A stretch of DNA of 37,955 bases from NCBI GenBank assembly GCA_902575375.1, contig CACGRD010000010.1:1-37955 (forward strand), written 5' to 3'. The position numbers and the translations under genes were made by a program. Each line of letters opens with the position of its first letter. The stretch's first letter is position 1. This stretch comes from an uncultured Alphaproteobacteria bacterium (GTDB lineage Bacteria; Pseudomonadota; Alphaproteobacteria; HIMB59; GCA-002718135). The notes beneath the pieces are model-generated. The model had not been told where the DNA came from and did no database searches. It saw only the letters and a list, made by a program, of their open reading frames with translations. Below are positions 8,376-16,314 of this stretch, piece after piece.

Positions 8376-8642
8376 TTATTGAATATTATCTATCTCTTTT
8401 TTAGAAATATATCCAATAGTTTTACCTTTATTGTCAGTAACTACTATTGTTAAATTATCTTCGAGAATTTTATTTTTAAAATTTTTTAGTTTTATATTTT
8501 GATTTACTTTGTAAATAGAACCTAATGTTAAATTATCTTTATTAAAATTGTTCTCAATTATCATTATATTTTTTGCCTCTAGATTGTCTATTCTATTTTC
8601 TTTGCTAGAAAAAAAATTAAGTAAAAATTTAAATATATTCAT
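8376..8642 (-). CDS. Small protein with a half-CBS-like C-terminus
   Basis: An 88-residue basic, Asn/Lys/Ile-rich protein. Its C-terminal segment LTIVVTDNKGKTIGYISKKE resembles the last strand-turn-helix of a CBS motif (hydrophobic strand, D-x-x-G, GxIS, charged helix), and MIIENNFNKDNLTLGSIYKV resembles the beginning of one. A normal CBS module has two such motifs; here at most one is present, so it could dimerise to form a site. It lies between the ABC ATPase (19 bases away) and the SDR (adjacent), so it is translated in the importer operon. Function is unknown. Confidence 0.6.
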   Translation of the reverse strand: MNIFKFLLNFFSSKENRIDNLEAKNIMIIENNFNKDNLTLGSIYKVNQNIKLKNFKNKILEDNLTIVVTDNKGKTIGYISKKEIDNIQ

Positions 8643-8661
8643 TATTTAAAATATAGATTTA

Positions 8662-10275
8662 CTAGGAAGATCTTTTATTCAGAAGATTGGTTAGCCAATC
8701 AGGATCCATTTCTGGGACTGAAGACAATAAAAGTTCTGTATAATCAGGATATGGTGGATTTAAAATTTTACTTTTCAAACCCTGTTCCACAACCTCACCT
8801 TGATACATAACAACTATTTCATCTGAGATTGCTTTAACTGTTGCTATATCATGAGTAATAAAAATATAAGTTACACCAAGCTCTTTTTGTAATTTTTGGA
8901 GTAATTTTAATATTCCTTCTTGAACAATTTGATCTAGCGCTGATGTCACCTCATCACAAATAATTAAATCTGGGTTAGCCGCTAAAGCTCTTGCAATGCA
9001 TATTCTCTGTTTTTGACCTCCAGATAATTCGGATGGTAATCTATCTAAAAAAGTTTCATCTAGCTCAATCATTTTTAATAATTCAATAACTTTTGCTTCT
9101 CTTTCTTTCCCTTTTATACCTTGATAAAATTCTATTGGCCTTCCTATTATTTCATCAACAGTTTGACGAGGGTTCATTGCAGTGTCAGGCATTTGAAAAA
9201 TTATTTGAATTCTTCTTAATTCTTCTTTTGACCTTTGCTCAAGTTTTGGAGACAATTTTTTTCCATCAAAAATTATTTCTCCTTTTAATTGAGGAAGTAA
9301 GCCTGTAATTACTCTTGCTGTTGTTGATTTCCCTGATCCACTTTCACCAACTATAGCTACTGTTTTACCTTTAGGAATATCTATAGAAACATTGTGTAAG
9401 ACCTTTGATGAGCCATATGCTGCATCAATATTTTTAATAGACAACATATAATCTTCATTTGTTTCTTCAGGCTTGATCAGTGATCTTACTGACCATAGAG
9501 ATTTGGTGTATTCTTCTTTTGGGTTTGATAGCATATCTCTTGTTTCAGCTTCTTCAACTTCTTCACCGTATCGCAAAACTTTTATTCTATCAGCCATTTG
9601 CGCAACTACGGCTAAATCATGAGTAATATAAATTGCTGCTGTATTAAATTTATCTACTATAGATCTCATAGCAGATAATACTTCAACTTGAGTTGTTACA
9701 TCTAAAGCTGTTGTGGGCTCATCAAATATAATTAACTCTGGTCTTGGGGACATAGCCATTGCAGTCATTATTCTTTGTAGTTGACCTCCAGATACTTGAT
9801 GCGGGTATCTATCTCCTATATTTTCCGCATCTGGAAGCTGTAGTGATTCATAAAGTTGAACTGCATCTTTTTTTAATACATCCGTTGGATTTATCTTTAA
9901 TCTATTAGCAGCACTTATTGTTTGGTCCATTAATCTATGGGCAGGATTAAAAGATGCTGCTGCTGATTGAGCAACATAAGATATTTTAGTTCCCCAAATT
10001 TTTCTCTTTTCAAATTCAGTTAGTTTAGCGAGGTCTATGCCATTAAAATTAATTTCTCCCTTTATAATCTTACAACCTGGTTGGGTATAGCCCATTGCAG
10101 CTTTACCCATAGTAGATTTTCCGGCACCACTCTCTCCAATTAATCCTAGTATTTCTCCTCTGTGTAAAGTCAAATCTACACCTTTTAAAATTTTATGCCA
10201 TCTCTCATCTGAAAATCCATCAATATGGATATTTTTCATTTCAAGTAGGAGTTCTTTTGATTTATTTAACGTCAT
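8662..10275 (-). CDS. ABC importer double ATPase (DppD-DppF-type fusion)
   Basis: A 537-residue protein with two complete peptide-type ATPase domains. Domain 1 has Walker A GESGAGKST (47-55), signature VSGGQLQR (161-168), Walker B LIIFDE (181-186) and the H-loop at H219. Domain 2 has GESGSGKST (310-318), LSGGQKQR (417-424) and LIICDE (437-442). It supplies both nucleotide-binding sites for the two permeases encoded just upstream. Its start overlaps the DppC-type gene by 14 bases. Fusion of the two ATPases is common in this transporter class (YejF, GsiA). Confidence 0.92.
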   Translation of the reverse strand: MTLNKSKELLLEMKNIHIDGFSDERWHKILKGVDLTLHRGEILGLIGESGAGKSTMGKAAMGYTQPGCKIIKGEINFNGIDLAKLTEFEKRKIWGTKISYVAQSAAASFNPAHRLMDQTISAANRLKINPTDVLKKDAVQLYESLQLPDAENIGDRYPHQVSGGQLQRIMTAMAMSPRPELIIFDEPTTALDVTTQVEVLSAMRSIVDKFNTAAIYITHDLAVVAQMADRIKVLRYGEEVEEAETRDMLSNPKEEYTKSLWSVRSLIKPEETNEDYMLSIKNIDAAYGSSKVLHNVSIDIPKGKTVAIVGESGSGKSTTARVITGLLPQLKGEIIFDGKKLSPKLEQRSKEELRRIQIIFQMPDTAMNPRQTVDEIIGRPIEFYQGIKGKEREAKVIELLKMIELDETFLDRLPSELSGGQKQRICIARALAANPDLIICDEVTSALDQIVQEGILKLLQKLQKELGVTYIFITHDIATVKAISDEIVVMYQGEVVEQGLKSKILNPPYPDYTELLLSSVPEMDPDWLTNLLNKRSS

Positions 10276-11182
10276 CTTTTAATCCGCTAGTAATGTAAAG
10301 ATACCAATCAACAACAAAATTAATTGATACACAAAGTAAAGCAATTGCAGCAGCTGGAATTAATGGTGTTAAACCTGCTGTTATATCATATTGCGCATAT
10401 TGAATAAGTATTGCATTTTCCCTCACCATTGATGCCCAATCTGCTGAAGGGGGTTGAATGCCAATTCCTAAAAAACTTAAACTAGATATTGTAAAAATTA
10501 TAAATATGAACCTTAAACCAAACTCAATAATCAAAGGTGAGGCTATATTAGGAAGTATTTCTCTGAAAATAATATATAATAAATTTTCACCTCTTAATCT
10601 CGCGACCTCTACATATTCTAGAACAACTTGACCAACAGCAACTGATCTTGATATTCTAAAAAATCTAGTTGACTCCAAAATTCCTAAAATGACAATTAAA
10701 TTAAAATTAGTAGGTCCAAAAACTGATAAAAGTATAAAAGTAAAAATCATTACAGGGATAGCCATAAGCGTGTCTACTATTCTACTTAATAGCTGATCTA
10801 AATACCTTCTATCCAGGGCAGCTATAATTCCAAATACTGTTCCAATTCCTAAAGCAATAAAAGTAGCCAATAAACAAATACCGATTGTATTTCTTGCAGC
10901 ATATATAATGCGAGAAAAAATATCTCTTCCAATTTGATCAGTACCAAATATATGACCATCACCCCAAGGAGCATAAGCTACTGGGAATATTTCTGCTTCT
11001 CCATGTGGAGCAATTAAGGGAGCAAATATTGCAGCAAAAAAATATATAAATAGTACAATCATACCAAACCAAGCTGAGATTGGAGCTTTTGATAAGGCAA
11101 TTTTTAATCTTTCTAATCTAGTTCTTCTTTTAATTAAATTTGCAACTTCACTTTTTGCAGAATAAGATAAATTTTCGCTCAT
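10262..11182 (-). CDS. ABC transporter permease, DppC type
   Basis: A 306-residue inner-membrane permease of the peptide/nickel class. A cytoplasmic N-terminus of about 35 residues is followed by a first membrane segment (WFGMIVLFIYFFAAIFAPLI), the periplasmic FGTDQIGRDIFSRI motif diagnostic of DppC/OppC proteins, and four to five further segments. The EAA coupling loop is at EVARLRGENLLYIIFREILP. It overlaps the DppB-type gene by four bases (ATGA) and the ATPase gene by 14, so all three are one transcription unit. The transported compound is not evident. Confidence 0.9.
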   Translation of the reverse strand: MSENLSYSAKSEVANLIKRRTRLERLKIALSKAPISAWFGMIVLFIYFFAAIFAPLIAPHGEAEIFPVAYAPWGDGHIFGTDQIGRDIFSRIIYAARNTIGICLLATFIALGIGTVFGIIAALDRRYLDQLLSRIVDTLMAIPVMIFTFILLSVFGPTNFNLIVILGILESTRFFRISRSVAVGQVVLEYVEVARLRGENLLYIIFREILPNIASPLIIEFGLRFIFIIFTISSLSFLGIGIQPPSADWASMVRENAILIQYAQYDITAGLTPLIPAAAIALLCVSINFVVDWYLYITSGLKDDVK

Positions 11183-12177
11183 TTTGGGTATAGTAACCTT
11201 GGGTTAGAAATAATTCCGATCAAGTCAGCAATTAAATTTAATATTACATATGTTGATGCAAAAATTAATGCACAAGCTTGAACAACGGGTAAATCTCGAT
11301 TATAGACTGATCCGACCATCAACCTACCAATACCTTGATAGTTAAAAACATATTCAACAACAACTGAGCCAATCAACATATAAGCTAAGTTTATTGCGAT
11401 TACTTGAGAAATAGGTGCCCAAGCATTTGGAAGTGCGTGTTTAACAATTACCTCGTATCTAGAAGCTCCCGATAATTTTGCCATTTCTATATATTCACTT
11501 GATAAGATATTTATTATCGCTGACCTTGTCATTCTCATCATGTGACCCATAGTAATTAATGTCAAAGTAAAAACTGGAAGAGCGGTCCTGTAAAATCTTT
11601 CAGCCAAAGTTGAAGCTTCATCCACATTAGAAATAGTTGGAAAAACTGGAAACAGTGTCGCTAGTAAAAGAATAAAAATATAGGCTGTAAAAAATTCTGG
11701 TGAAGATACGGTTACTAAGCTAACTCCAGTTGCTGACCTATCATAATAAGAGTTTCTGTATAATGCTGCTGAGATACCTAAGATTAAAGATAGAGGAATA
11801 GCCAACATGGCGGCAACCCCTGTTAAAAATAATGTATTTTTTAATCTGGGGACAATTAAACCAACAACTTCTCTAGACCTATCACCTTGATCCCCTTGAA
11901 CTTTAGATCTTCCAGAGAAAGAACTACCAAAATCTCCTTGAAAAACATTTCCTAACCAATCAAAATATCTTGTTACCGGAGGTTTATCTAAACCCAATTC
12001 TGCTCTTAGGGCTTTTACTGCAGATTTTGTTGCACTTTGACCTAATATTTCCGTGGCAAAGTCTCCAGGTAAAAAAGAGAATGTACTAAATATTATTACC
12101 GAAAATGCAAAAACTGTAACGAGACCAAGGCTAAGCCTTAACAAAATTGTTCTAAATATTGGATGAATTCTACTAAT
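11179..12177 (-). CDS. ABC transporter permease, DppB type, probably starting at a non-standard ATT codon
   Basis: A peptide-type permease with six membrane segments. It carries LPGDFATEILGQSAT after the first segment, and the coupling loop EMAKLSGASRYEVIVKHALP. The nearest conventional start, TTG at 12144, has no ribosome binding site and would begin inside the first membrane helix region. Eleven codons upstream in the same frame, ATT at 12177 follows AAGGAGG (12189-12183) at a five-base spacing and adds MSRIHPIFRTI, which matches the usual basic N-terminus of this group. I therefore place the start at 12177. If wrong, the gene begins at 12144. Confidence 0.82.
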   Translation of the reverse strand: MSRIHPIFRTILLRLSLGLVTVFAFSVIIFSTFSFLPGDFATEILGQSATKSAVKALRAELGLDKPPVTRYFDWLGNVFQGDFGSSFSGRSKVQGDQGDRSREVVGLIVPRLKNTLFLTGVAAMLAIPLSLILGISAALYRNSYYDRSATGVSLVTVSSPEFFTAYIFILLLATLFPVFPTISNVDEASTLAERFYRTALPVFTLTLITMGHMMRMTRSAIINILSSEYIEMAKLSGASRYEVIVKHALPNAWAPISQVIAINLAYMLIGSVVVEYVFNYQGIGRLMVGSVYNRDLPVVQACALIFASTYVILNLIADLIGIISNPRLLYPK

Positions 12178-12189
12178 ATTACCCTCCTT
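12175..12189 (-). promoter_or_regulatory. Strong Shine-Dalgarno followed by ATT initiation codon
   Basis: Reading the minus strand, AAGGAGG (12189-12183), GTAAT (five bases), then ATT (12177-12175). No ATG, GTG or TTG lies within usable distance in this frame. The Shine-Dalgarno sequence is one of the best in the window, in a genome where most starts have none, so it probably marks the true start of the DppB-type permease. ATT initiation is rare but known (infC). A sequencing error is the main alternative. Confidence 0.5.
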
Positions 12190-12378
12190 AAAGATACAAT
12201 CTTAATTCTTAAAGTTTTGTCTAAATTAGGTCAACATGTAAGCTAAAATTAATAATTTATACGTTGAATTAAAACGTTATATATGTTTTTATATATTAAC
12301 TTAAGTTTGTTTTTTGTTAAATTTCTAGAAATTATGAACAAAAATCTTAGGTTTTTGTTCAATTATAAGGGAGGACAA
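12178..12378. promoter_or_regulatory. Divergent promoter region and structured leader of the binding-protein gene
   Basis: This is the longest gap in the window, about 200 bases between the permease start and the binding-protein start. It must hold promoters for both directions. A short inverted repeat, ACGTT/AACGT (12261-12265 and 12273-12277), is a weak operator candidate. GAACAAAAA (12336-12344) and TTTTTGTTC (12352-12360) form a perfect 9-base stem with a 7-base loop, ending six bases before the AAGGGAGGA ribosome site (12367-12375). I see no recognisable riboswitch. No promoter boxes are convincing enough to place. Confidence 0.5.
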
Positions 12379-14007
12379 ATGAAAAATAAGAAAATAGACA
12401 AATACATTGAAGAACAGTCTTCAAAGCTAACAAAAGGGCTTATTAATAGAAGACAGTTCATGATGTCTGTCCTTGCTACTGGGGTCACGCTACCAATTGC
12501 ATTATCATTAGCAGATAAAGCAGTTGCAGCTACACCAAAAAAAGGTGGACATTTAAGATGGGGTAATAGTGCAGCAGATGCAACTGATACTCTTGATCCA
12601 GCAACTTATCAGAGCTCATTTATGCAAGCTACTGCTTGGTCATATCAGAACTGTCTAACTGTTGTTGATTCAGATCACACAATTGTTGGAGAGCTTGCTG
12701 AGTCAATTGAATCAGACGATGCTCAAACATGGGTATATAATCTTCGCAAAGGTGTTGAATTCCATAATGGTAAATCAATGACAGCAGAAGATGTTGTGCT
12801 CAACTATCAGTATCATATGAATCCAGATACTGCTTCGGCAGCAGGTGGACTTTTATCTCAAATTGAAACAGTTTCTACTGATGGAAATGACAGAGTTATT
12901 TTTAAGCTAAAAGGTGCAAATGCCGATTGGCCTGCAATAACTACTGACTATCACATTATGATTAAACCAACAAAAGATGGAGTTGTTGATGCTCAATCAA
13001 CGATTGGAACTGGTCCATATATTATGGATGAATTCAATCCTGGTGTTGGTGCAAAATTTGGAAAAAGAAATCCAAATTATTTCAAAGGTGATAGTGTTGC
13101 ACACTTTGATTCAGTTGAAGTAATCGGAATTAATGATCCTGCTACTAGACAAGCAGCATTATTAAACGGTGAAATTGACTGGATGAATGGTGTTGATCTT
13201 AGAACTGCTAATCTATTGACTAGAAATCCTAGTGTAGAAATTACAGCAGCTTCTGGTTACGCTCACTATACAGCTCCAATGAGATTGAACGTTCCACCGT
13301 TTGATAACTTTGATGTGCGTATGGCAATGAAGTTTGCAATTAAAAGACAGGAAATTGTTGATAAGATTATGCTTGGATATGGTACTGTTGGTAATGATCA
13401 TCCGATCTCTACTGCTCACCCATACCATAATAGCGCTTTAGAGCAGAGAGAGTTCGATGCTGATAAAGCTGCTTATCACTGGAAAAAATCTGGAGTAAGT
13501 GGACCAATTGAAATTAGTACTTCTGAGGTTCCTTATGCAGGATGTACAGACGCAACTAACTTGATAGCAGCATCTGCTCAAGAATGTGGTATCGATCTTC
13601 GAGTTAAAAAAGAACCTGAAGATGGTTACTGGAGTAACGTATGGAACACTAAAGGTTTCAGTATGAGTTCTTGGGGTGGAAGACCTACAGAAGATATGAT
13701 GTGGTCTGCTGCATTCACAGATGACACAGAGTGGAACGAAGCTGCTTGGGGTAATCTAGTTCAAACTGATTCAACTGTTCGTTTCAATGAACTTGTTAGA
13801 TCTGCTAGATCAGAACTTGATGCAGAAAAAAGAAAATCAATGTACTGGGAAGCACAAGCTCTTTGTAACTACGATGGTGGTGCAATTGTTTATGCATTTA
13901 ACCAATACGTTGGTGCTGGTTCTAAAAAACTTGCTCACGGTGAAGATGTTGCTGGTAACTGGGAAAGTGACGGTAACAAACTTTCTGAACGTTGGTGGTT
14001 TGCATAA
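12379..14007 (+). CDS. Tat-exported substrate-binding protein of a peptide/nickel-type ABC importer (SBP_bac_5)
   Basis: A 542-residue periplasmic binding protein. The start is ATG 12379, directly after AAGGGAGGA; an in-frame ATG 96 bases earlier would put a leader hairpin inside the coding region and lacks a ribosome site. The N-terminus carries twin arginines (LINRRQFMMSVLATGVTLP) and ends near AVAATPKK, so export is probably by Tat. DSLDPAT-type (TDTLDPATYQ) and VEFHNGKSMTAEDVVLNYQY motifs are typical of family 5 binding proteins. Codon use looks more GC-rich than neighbours, consistent with high expression. It is divergent from its own permease operon. The ligand is unknown. Confidence 0.9.
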   Translation: MKNKKIDKYIEEQSSKLTKGLINRRQFMMSVLATGVTLPIALSLADKAVAATPKKGGHLRWGNSAADATDTLDPATYQSSFMQATAWSYQNCLTVVDSDHTIVGELAESIESDDAQTWVYNLRKGVEFHNGKSMTAEDVVLNYQYHMNPDTASAAGGLLSQIETVSTDGNDRVIFKLKGANADWPAITTDYHIMIKPTKDGVVDAQSTIGTGPYIMDEFNPGVGAKFGKRNPNYFKGDSVAHFDSVEVIGINDPATRQAALLNGEIDWMNGVDLRTANLLTRNPSVEITAASGYAHYTAPMRLNVPPFDNFDVRMAMKFAIKRQEIVDKIMLGYGTVGNDHPISTAHPYHNSALEQREFDADKAAYHWKKSGVSGPIEISTSEVPYAGCTDATNLIAASAQECGIDLRVKKEPEDGYWSNVWNTKGFSMSSWGGRPTEDMMWSAAFTDDTEWNEAAWGNLVQTDSTVRFNELVRSARSELDAEKRKSMYWEAQALCNYDGGAIVYAFNQYVGAGSKKLAHGEDVAGNWESDGNKLSERWWFA

Positions 14008-14022
14008 AATTTTAATTTTCTA

Positions 14023-14046
14023 TGTGGCGCATTCAAATGCGCCACA
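14023..14046 (+). terminator. Hairpin after the binding-protein gene
   Basis: A perfect 10-base stem, TGTGGCGCAT (14023-14032) and ATGCGCCACA (14037-14046), closed by a TCAA tetraloop. It starts 15 bases after the binding-protein stop and is followed by a poor U-tract (CTATTTCTAC). It is the only GC-rich perfect hairpin seen between genes here. It probably ends or attenuates transcription and protects the binding-protein mRNA, leaving the downstream genes at lower expression by read-through. Confidence 0.75.
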
Positions 14047-14071
14047 CTATTTCTACTAATCTTCCAAAAAA

Positions 14072-14995
14072 ATGTTTTTAAAAAACACGAAATACCTCTT
14101 TGATGGAGGCTCAGGTCAAACTTTAATGGAAATGGGTTTGGAAACAACAGGTGATCTTTGGTCTGCACAAGCTTTATTAAATGAAAATAATCACTCAATG
14201 GTTTTAGATATGCACAAAAATTTTATAAATGCAGGATCACAATTAATCGTTACTTCAAATTTTAGTGTTAGAAGAAGGCTATTGAAAAAATATAATTTAC
14301 TTGATAAATTTGAATTTGGAATAAGATCTGCCGGATCACTCGCATTAAAAGCAAAAAATGAAAGTGATAAAAAAGTTATTGTTGCAGGCTCATTGCCAAA
14401 TCAAGGTAATACATATTCCCCAATACATTTTGAAACTGATGAAACAATGTTTAATTATTTTCATGAAATTGCAAAAATATTAAAAGATTATGTCGATATT
14501 TTTTACTTAGATGTTTTGTGTTCCATCAAAGAAATAAAAATTGCTTTAGAAGCTTCAAAAGAATTTAATAAACAAGTTCTTGTAGGTGCACACTTACGTT
14601 ATGATGGAAAATTACCATCTGGAGAAAGTCTTGATGAACTTTTTGAAACTATTCAAAAATTTAATTGTTGTGGGATAGTATCAGCCTGCGTATCACCTGA
14701 AATCGTTAATTTGAGTATTCCTATATTTAATAAACAAAAGCTTCCTTTTGGTTATAAAATGAATTTATTTAAACAACTGCCTACTAGTAATAAAGAAAAA
14801 TTCAATTCAGGGGGTTTTGAAGGACATTATGATTATATTGATCCCGTTGAGTTACTTGGAAGTCGAATTGAAGAATTTGGAGAAGAAAAATATAAAAAGT
14901 TTGTTTCAAATTCTTTAAATGAAGGTGTTACTCTAGTTGGTGGATGCTGTGAAGTAAAACCACGACATATTGAAGCTATTAAGAATTTATTTTAA
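14072..14995 (+). CDS. Homocysteine S-methyltransferase family protein
   Basis: A 307-residue Pfam S-methyl_trans protein. FDGGSGQTLMEMGL near residue 10 is the N-terminal barrel motif, TSNFSV the second strand, and VGGCCEVKPRHIEAI near residue 292 carries the paired zinc-binding cysteines; the third is probably C in VSACVSPE. These enzymes (MmuM, BHMT) move a methyl group from an onium donor such as S-methylmethionine or glycine betaine to homocysteine, giving methionine. It lies directly downstream of the importer binding protein and upstream of the GcvT-type genes. A T-run (14998-15007) follows the stop. The methyl donor is not determinable. Confidence 0.85.
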   Translation: MFLKNTKYLFDGGSGQTLMEMGLETTGDLWSAQALLNENNHSMVLDMHKNFINAGSQLIVTSNFSVRRRLLKKYNLLDKFEFGIRSAGSLALKAKNESDKKVIVAGSLPNQGNTYSPIHFETDETMFNYFHEIAKILKDYVDIFYLDVLCSIKEIKIALEASKEFNKQVLVGAHLRYDGKLPSGESLDELFETIQKFNCCGIVSACVSPEIVNLSIPIFNKQKLPFGYKMNLFKQLPTSNKEKFNSGGFEGHYDYIDPVELLGSRIEEFGEEKYKKFVSNSLNEGVTLVGGCCEVKPRHIEAIKNLF

Positions 14996-15036
14996 AATTT
15001 TTTTTTTATTATTTTGTGATAAGTTGAGTAAATTTT

Positions 15037-16266
15037 ATGGGAGATTTAGTTAGTAATTATAGATTTGTTGTAAAGCCAGTTATTAAAGAAACTGGTAGAT
15101 CTCTAGATTTGGCTAGACCCATGAAAATACATCCTCTAACTTATCAAGAGTTACCACTTAACCCAGAATATACTAACTATGCTGATGGCAGATTTACACT
15201 TGAAAAATTATCTCATGCTTCAGCAGATGAAATGTATTGGAAAGCTAGACAAGAAATAATTTTACGTCATACGGGTGAACATCCATATGAAATCTCTGGT
15301 CCGGATGCTGAAAATTTACTTCAACAAATATTTCCTAGAGATATTTCAAAAGTAAAAATTGGAAGATGCTCCTATCAATTTGCATGCTACCATGATGGAG
15401 GAATGATTTCAGATGGATTATTATTAAGATTAGAAAAAAATAAATTTTGGTTTGCACAAGGTGATGGACATTTATATAGTTGGTATAAAGCTCATTCAAA
15501 AAATTTAGATGTTGAAATTAAAGATCCAAATGTATGGGTCAGTCAAATACAAGGGCCTAAATCTCTAAAACTTCTAGAAAAACTAGTTGGTCAACCATTA
15601 AAAAATAATTTTAATTACTTTGATTGGGTTGAAACTTCAATTGCTTCAGAAGAAGTGATTATAAGCAGAACAGGGTTTACAAATGAACTTGGCTGGGAAA
15701 TTTATTTAAGGCCAGAAAATGATTCAAAAAAAATTGGAGACTTAATACTCAGTAAAGGTGAAGAAATGGGAATGATTCTAACAGCCTCACCAGGATTTAG
15801 ATGCAGAAGAATTGAGGCAGGTCTCTTATCTGCAGGGAGAGATTTTACAAGAGATCGATCTCCATTTGCTGTTGGATTAGGAAAGTTTATAGATTTTAAT
15901 AAAGGAGATTTTATTGGAAGAGATTATTTACTTAATGCAAGCAAAGATTGTTTAACATGGGGTATGAGAGTGGAAAATAGCTTTGCGTTGGTTGATTCTG
16001 AAATTTCTATTAATAATAAAAAAGTTGGAATGGTAACTTCAAGTACTTGGTCGCCATTTCAAGTTTGTGGTGTTGCTATAGTTCATATGGATAAAGCAGA
16101 ATTTGGACCAGACACAATAGTAGATGTTAGATGTGATGATGGTACTTTACAAAAAGGTGAAATATGTACTTTACCAATGTATGATAAGAAAGGAGAAATA
16201 CAAAGAGGTTTAAAAGAAGATATTCCGTCTAGCCCTATGCCTTGGAAGGGTATTTCAAAAAACTAA
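15037..16266 (+). CDS. GcvT-family aminomethyltransferase-like protein (probable folate-dependent demethylase)
   Basis: A 409-residue protein of the glycine cleavage T / DmdA superfamily. An N-terminal extension of about 60 residues precedes the fold. DGGMISDGLLLRL near 115-130 holds the conserved Asp of the folate site, SRTGFTNELGWEIYL near 210 the central motif, and RRIEAGLLSAGRDF near 260 the family's IEAGL motif. It is not the glycine cleavage enzyme itself, as no gcvH or gcvP lies nearby. The family moves a methyl or methylene group from N- or S-methylated substrates to tetrahydrofolate. It is first of seven tightly packed genes. Substrate unknown. Confidence 0.82.
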   Translation: MGDLVSNYRFVVKPVIKETGRSLDLARPMKIHPLTYQELPLNPEYTNYADGRFTLEKLSHASADEMYWKARQEIILRHTGEHPYEISGPDAENLLQQIFPRDISKVKIGRCSYQFACYHDGGMISDGLLLRLEKNKFWFAQGDGHLYSWYKAHSKNLDVEIKDPNVWVSQIQGPKSLKLLEKLVGQPLKNNFNYFDWVETSIASEEVIISRTGFTNELGWEIYLRPENDSKKIGDLILSKGEEMGMILTASPGFRCRRIEAGLLSAGRDFTRDRSPFAVGLGKFIDFNKGDFIGRDYLLNASKDCLTWGMRVENSFALVDSEISINNKKVGMVTSSTWSPFQVCGVAIVHMDKAEFGPDTIVDVRCDDGTLQKGEICTLPMYDKKGEIQRGLKEDIPSSPMPWKGISKN

Positions 16267-16314
16267 TATATTTTATAATAGAATTATAAATTATATTAGA
16301 ATACAAATATTAAA

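Noticed and set aside
12283-12378. Possible 32-residue N-terminal extension of the binding protein
   Set aside because: It lacks a ribosome site, spans a perfect hairpin, and would bury the Tat signal; AAGGGAGGA before ATG 12379 decides the start.
13935-14198. Minus-strand frame spanning the terminator and methyltransferase start
   Set aside because: It is antisense to two well-supported genes and crosses the hairpin; a shadow frame.
14996-15036. T-run after the homocysteine methyltransferase as a terminator
   Set aside because: Ten T without a GC stem; insufficient to call, and it does not clearly separate the gene from the operon.
16267-16314. Possible riboswitch or promoter between the GcvT-type and FMN enzyme genes
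   Set aside because: Only 48 AT-rich bases with no recognisable structure; too short for a known SAM or glycine riboswitch.
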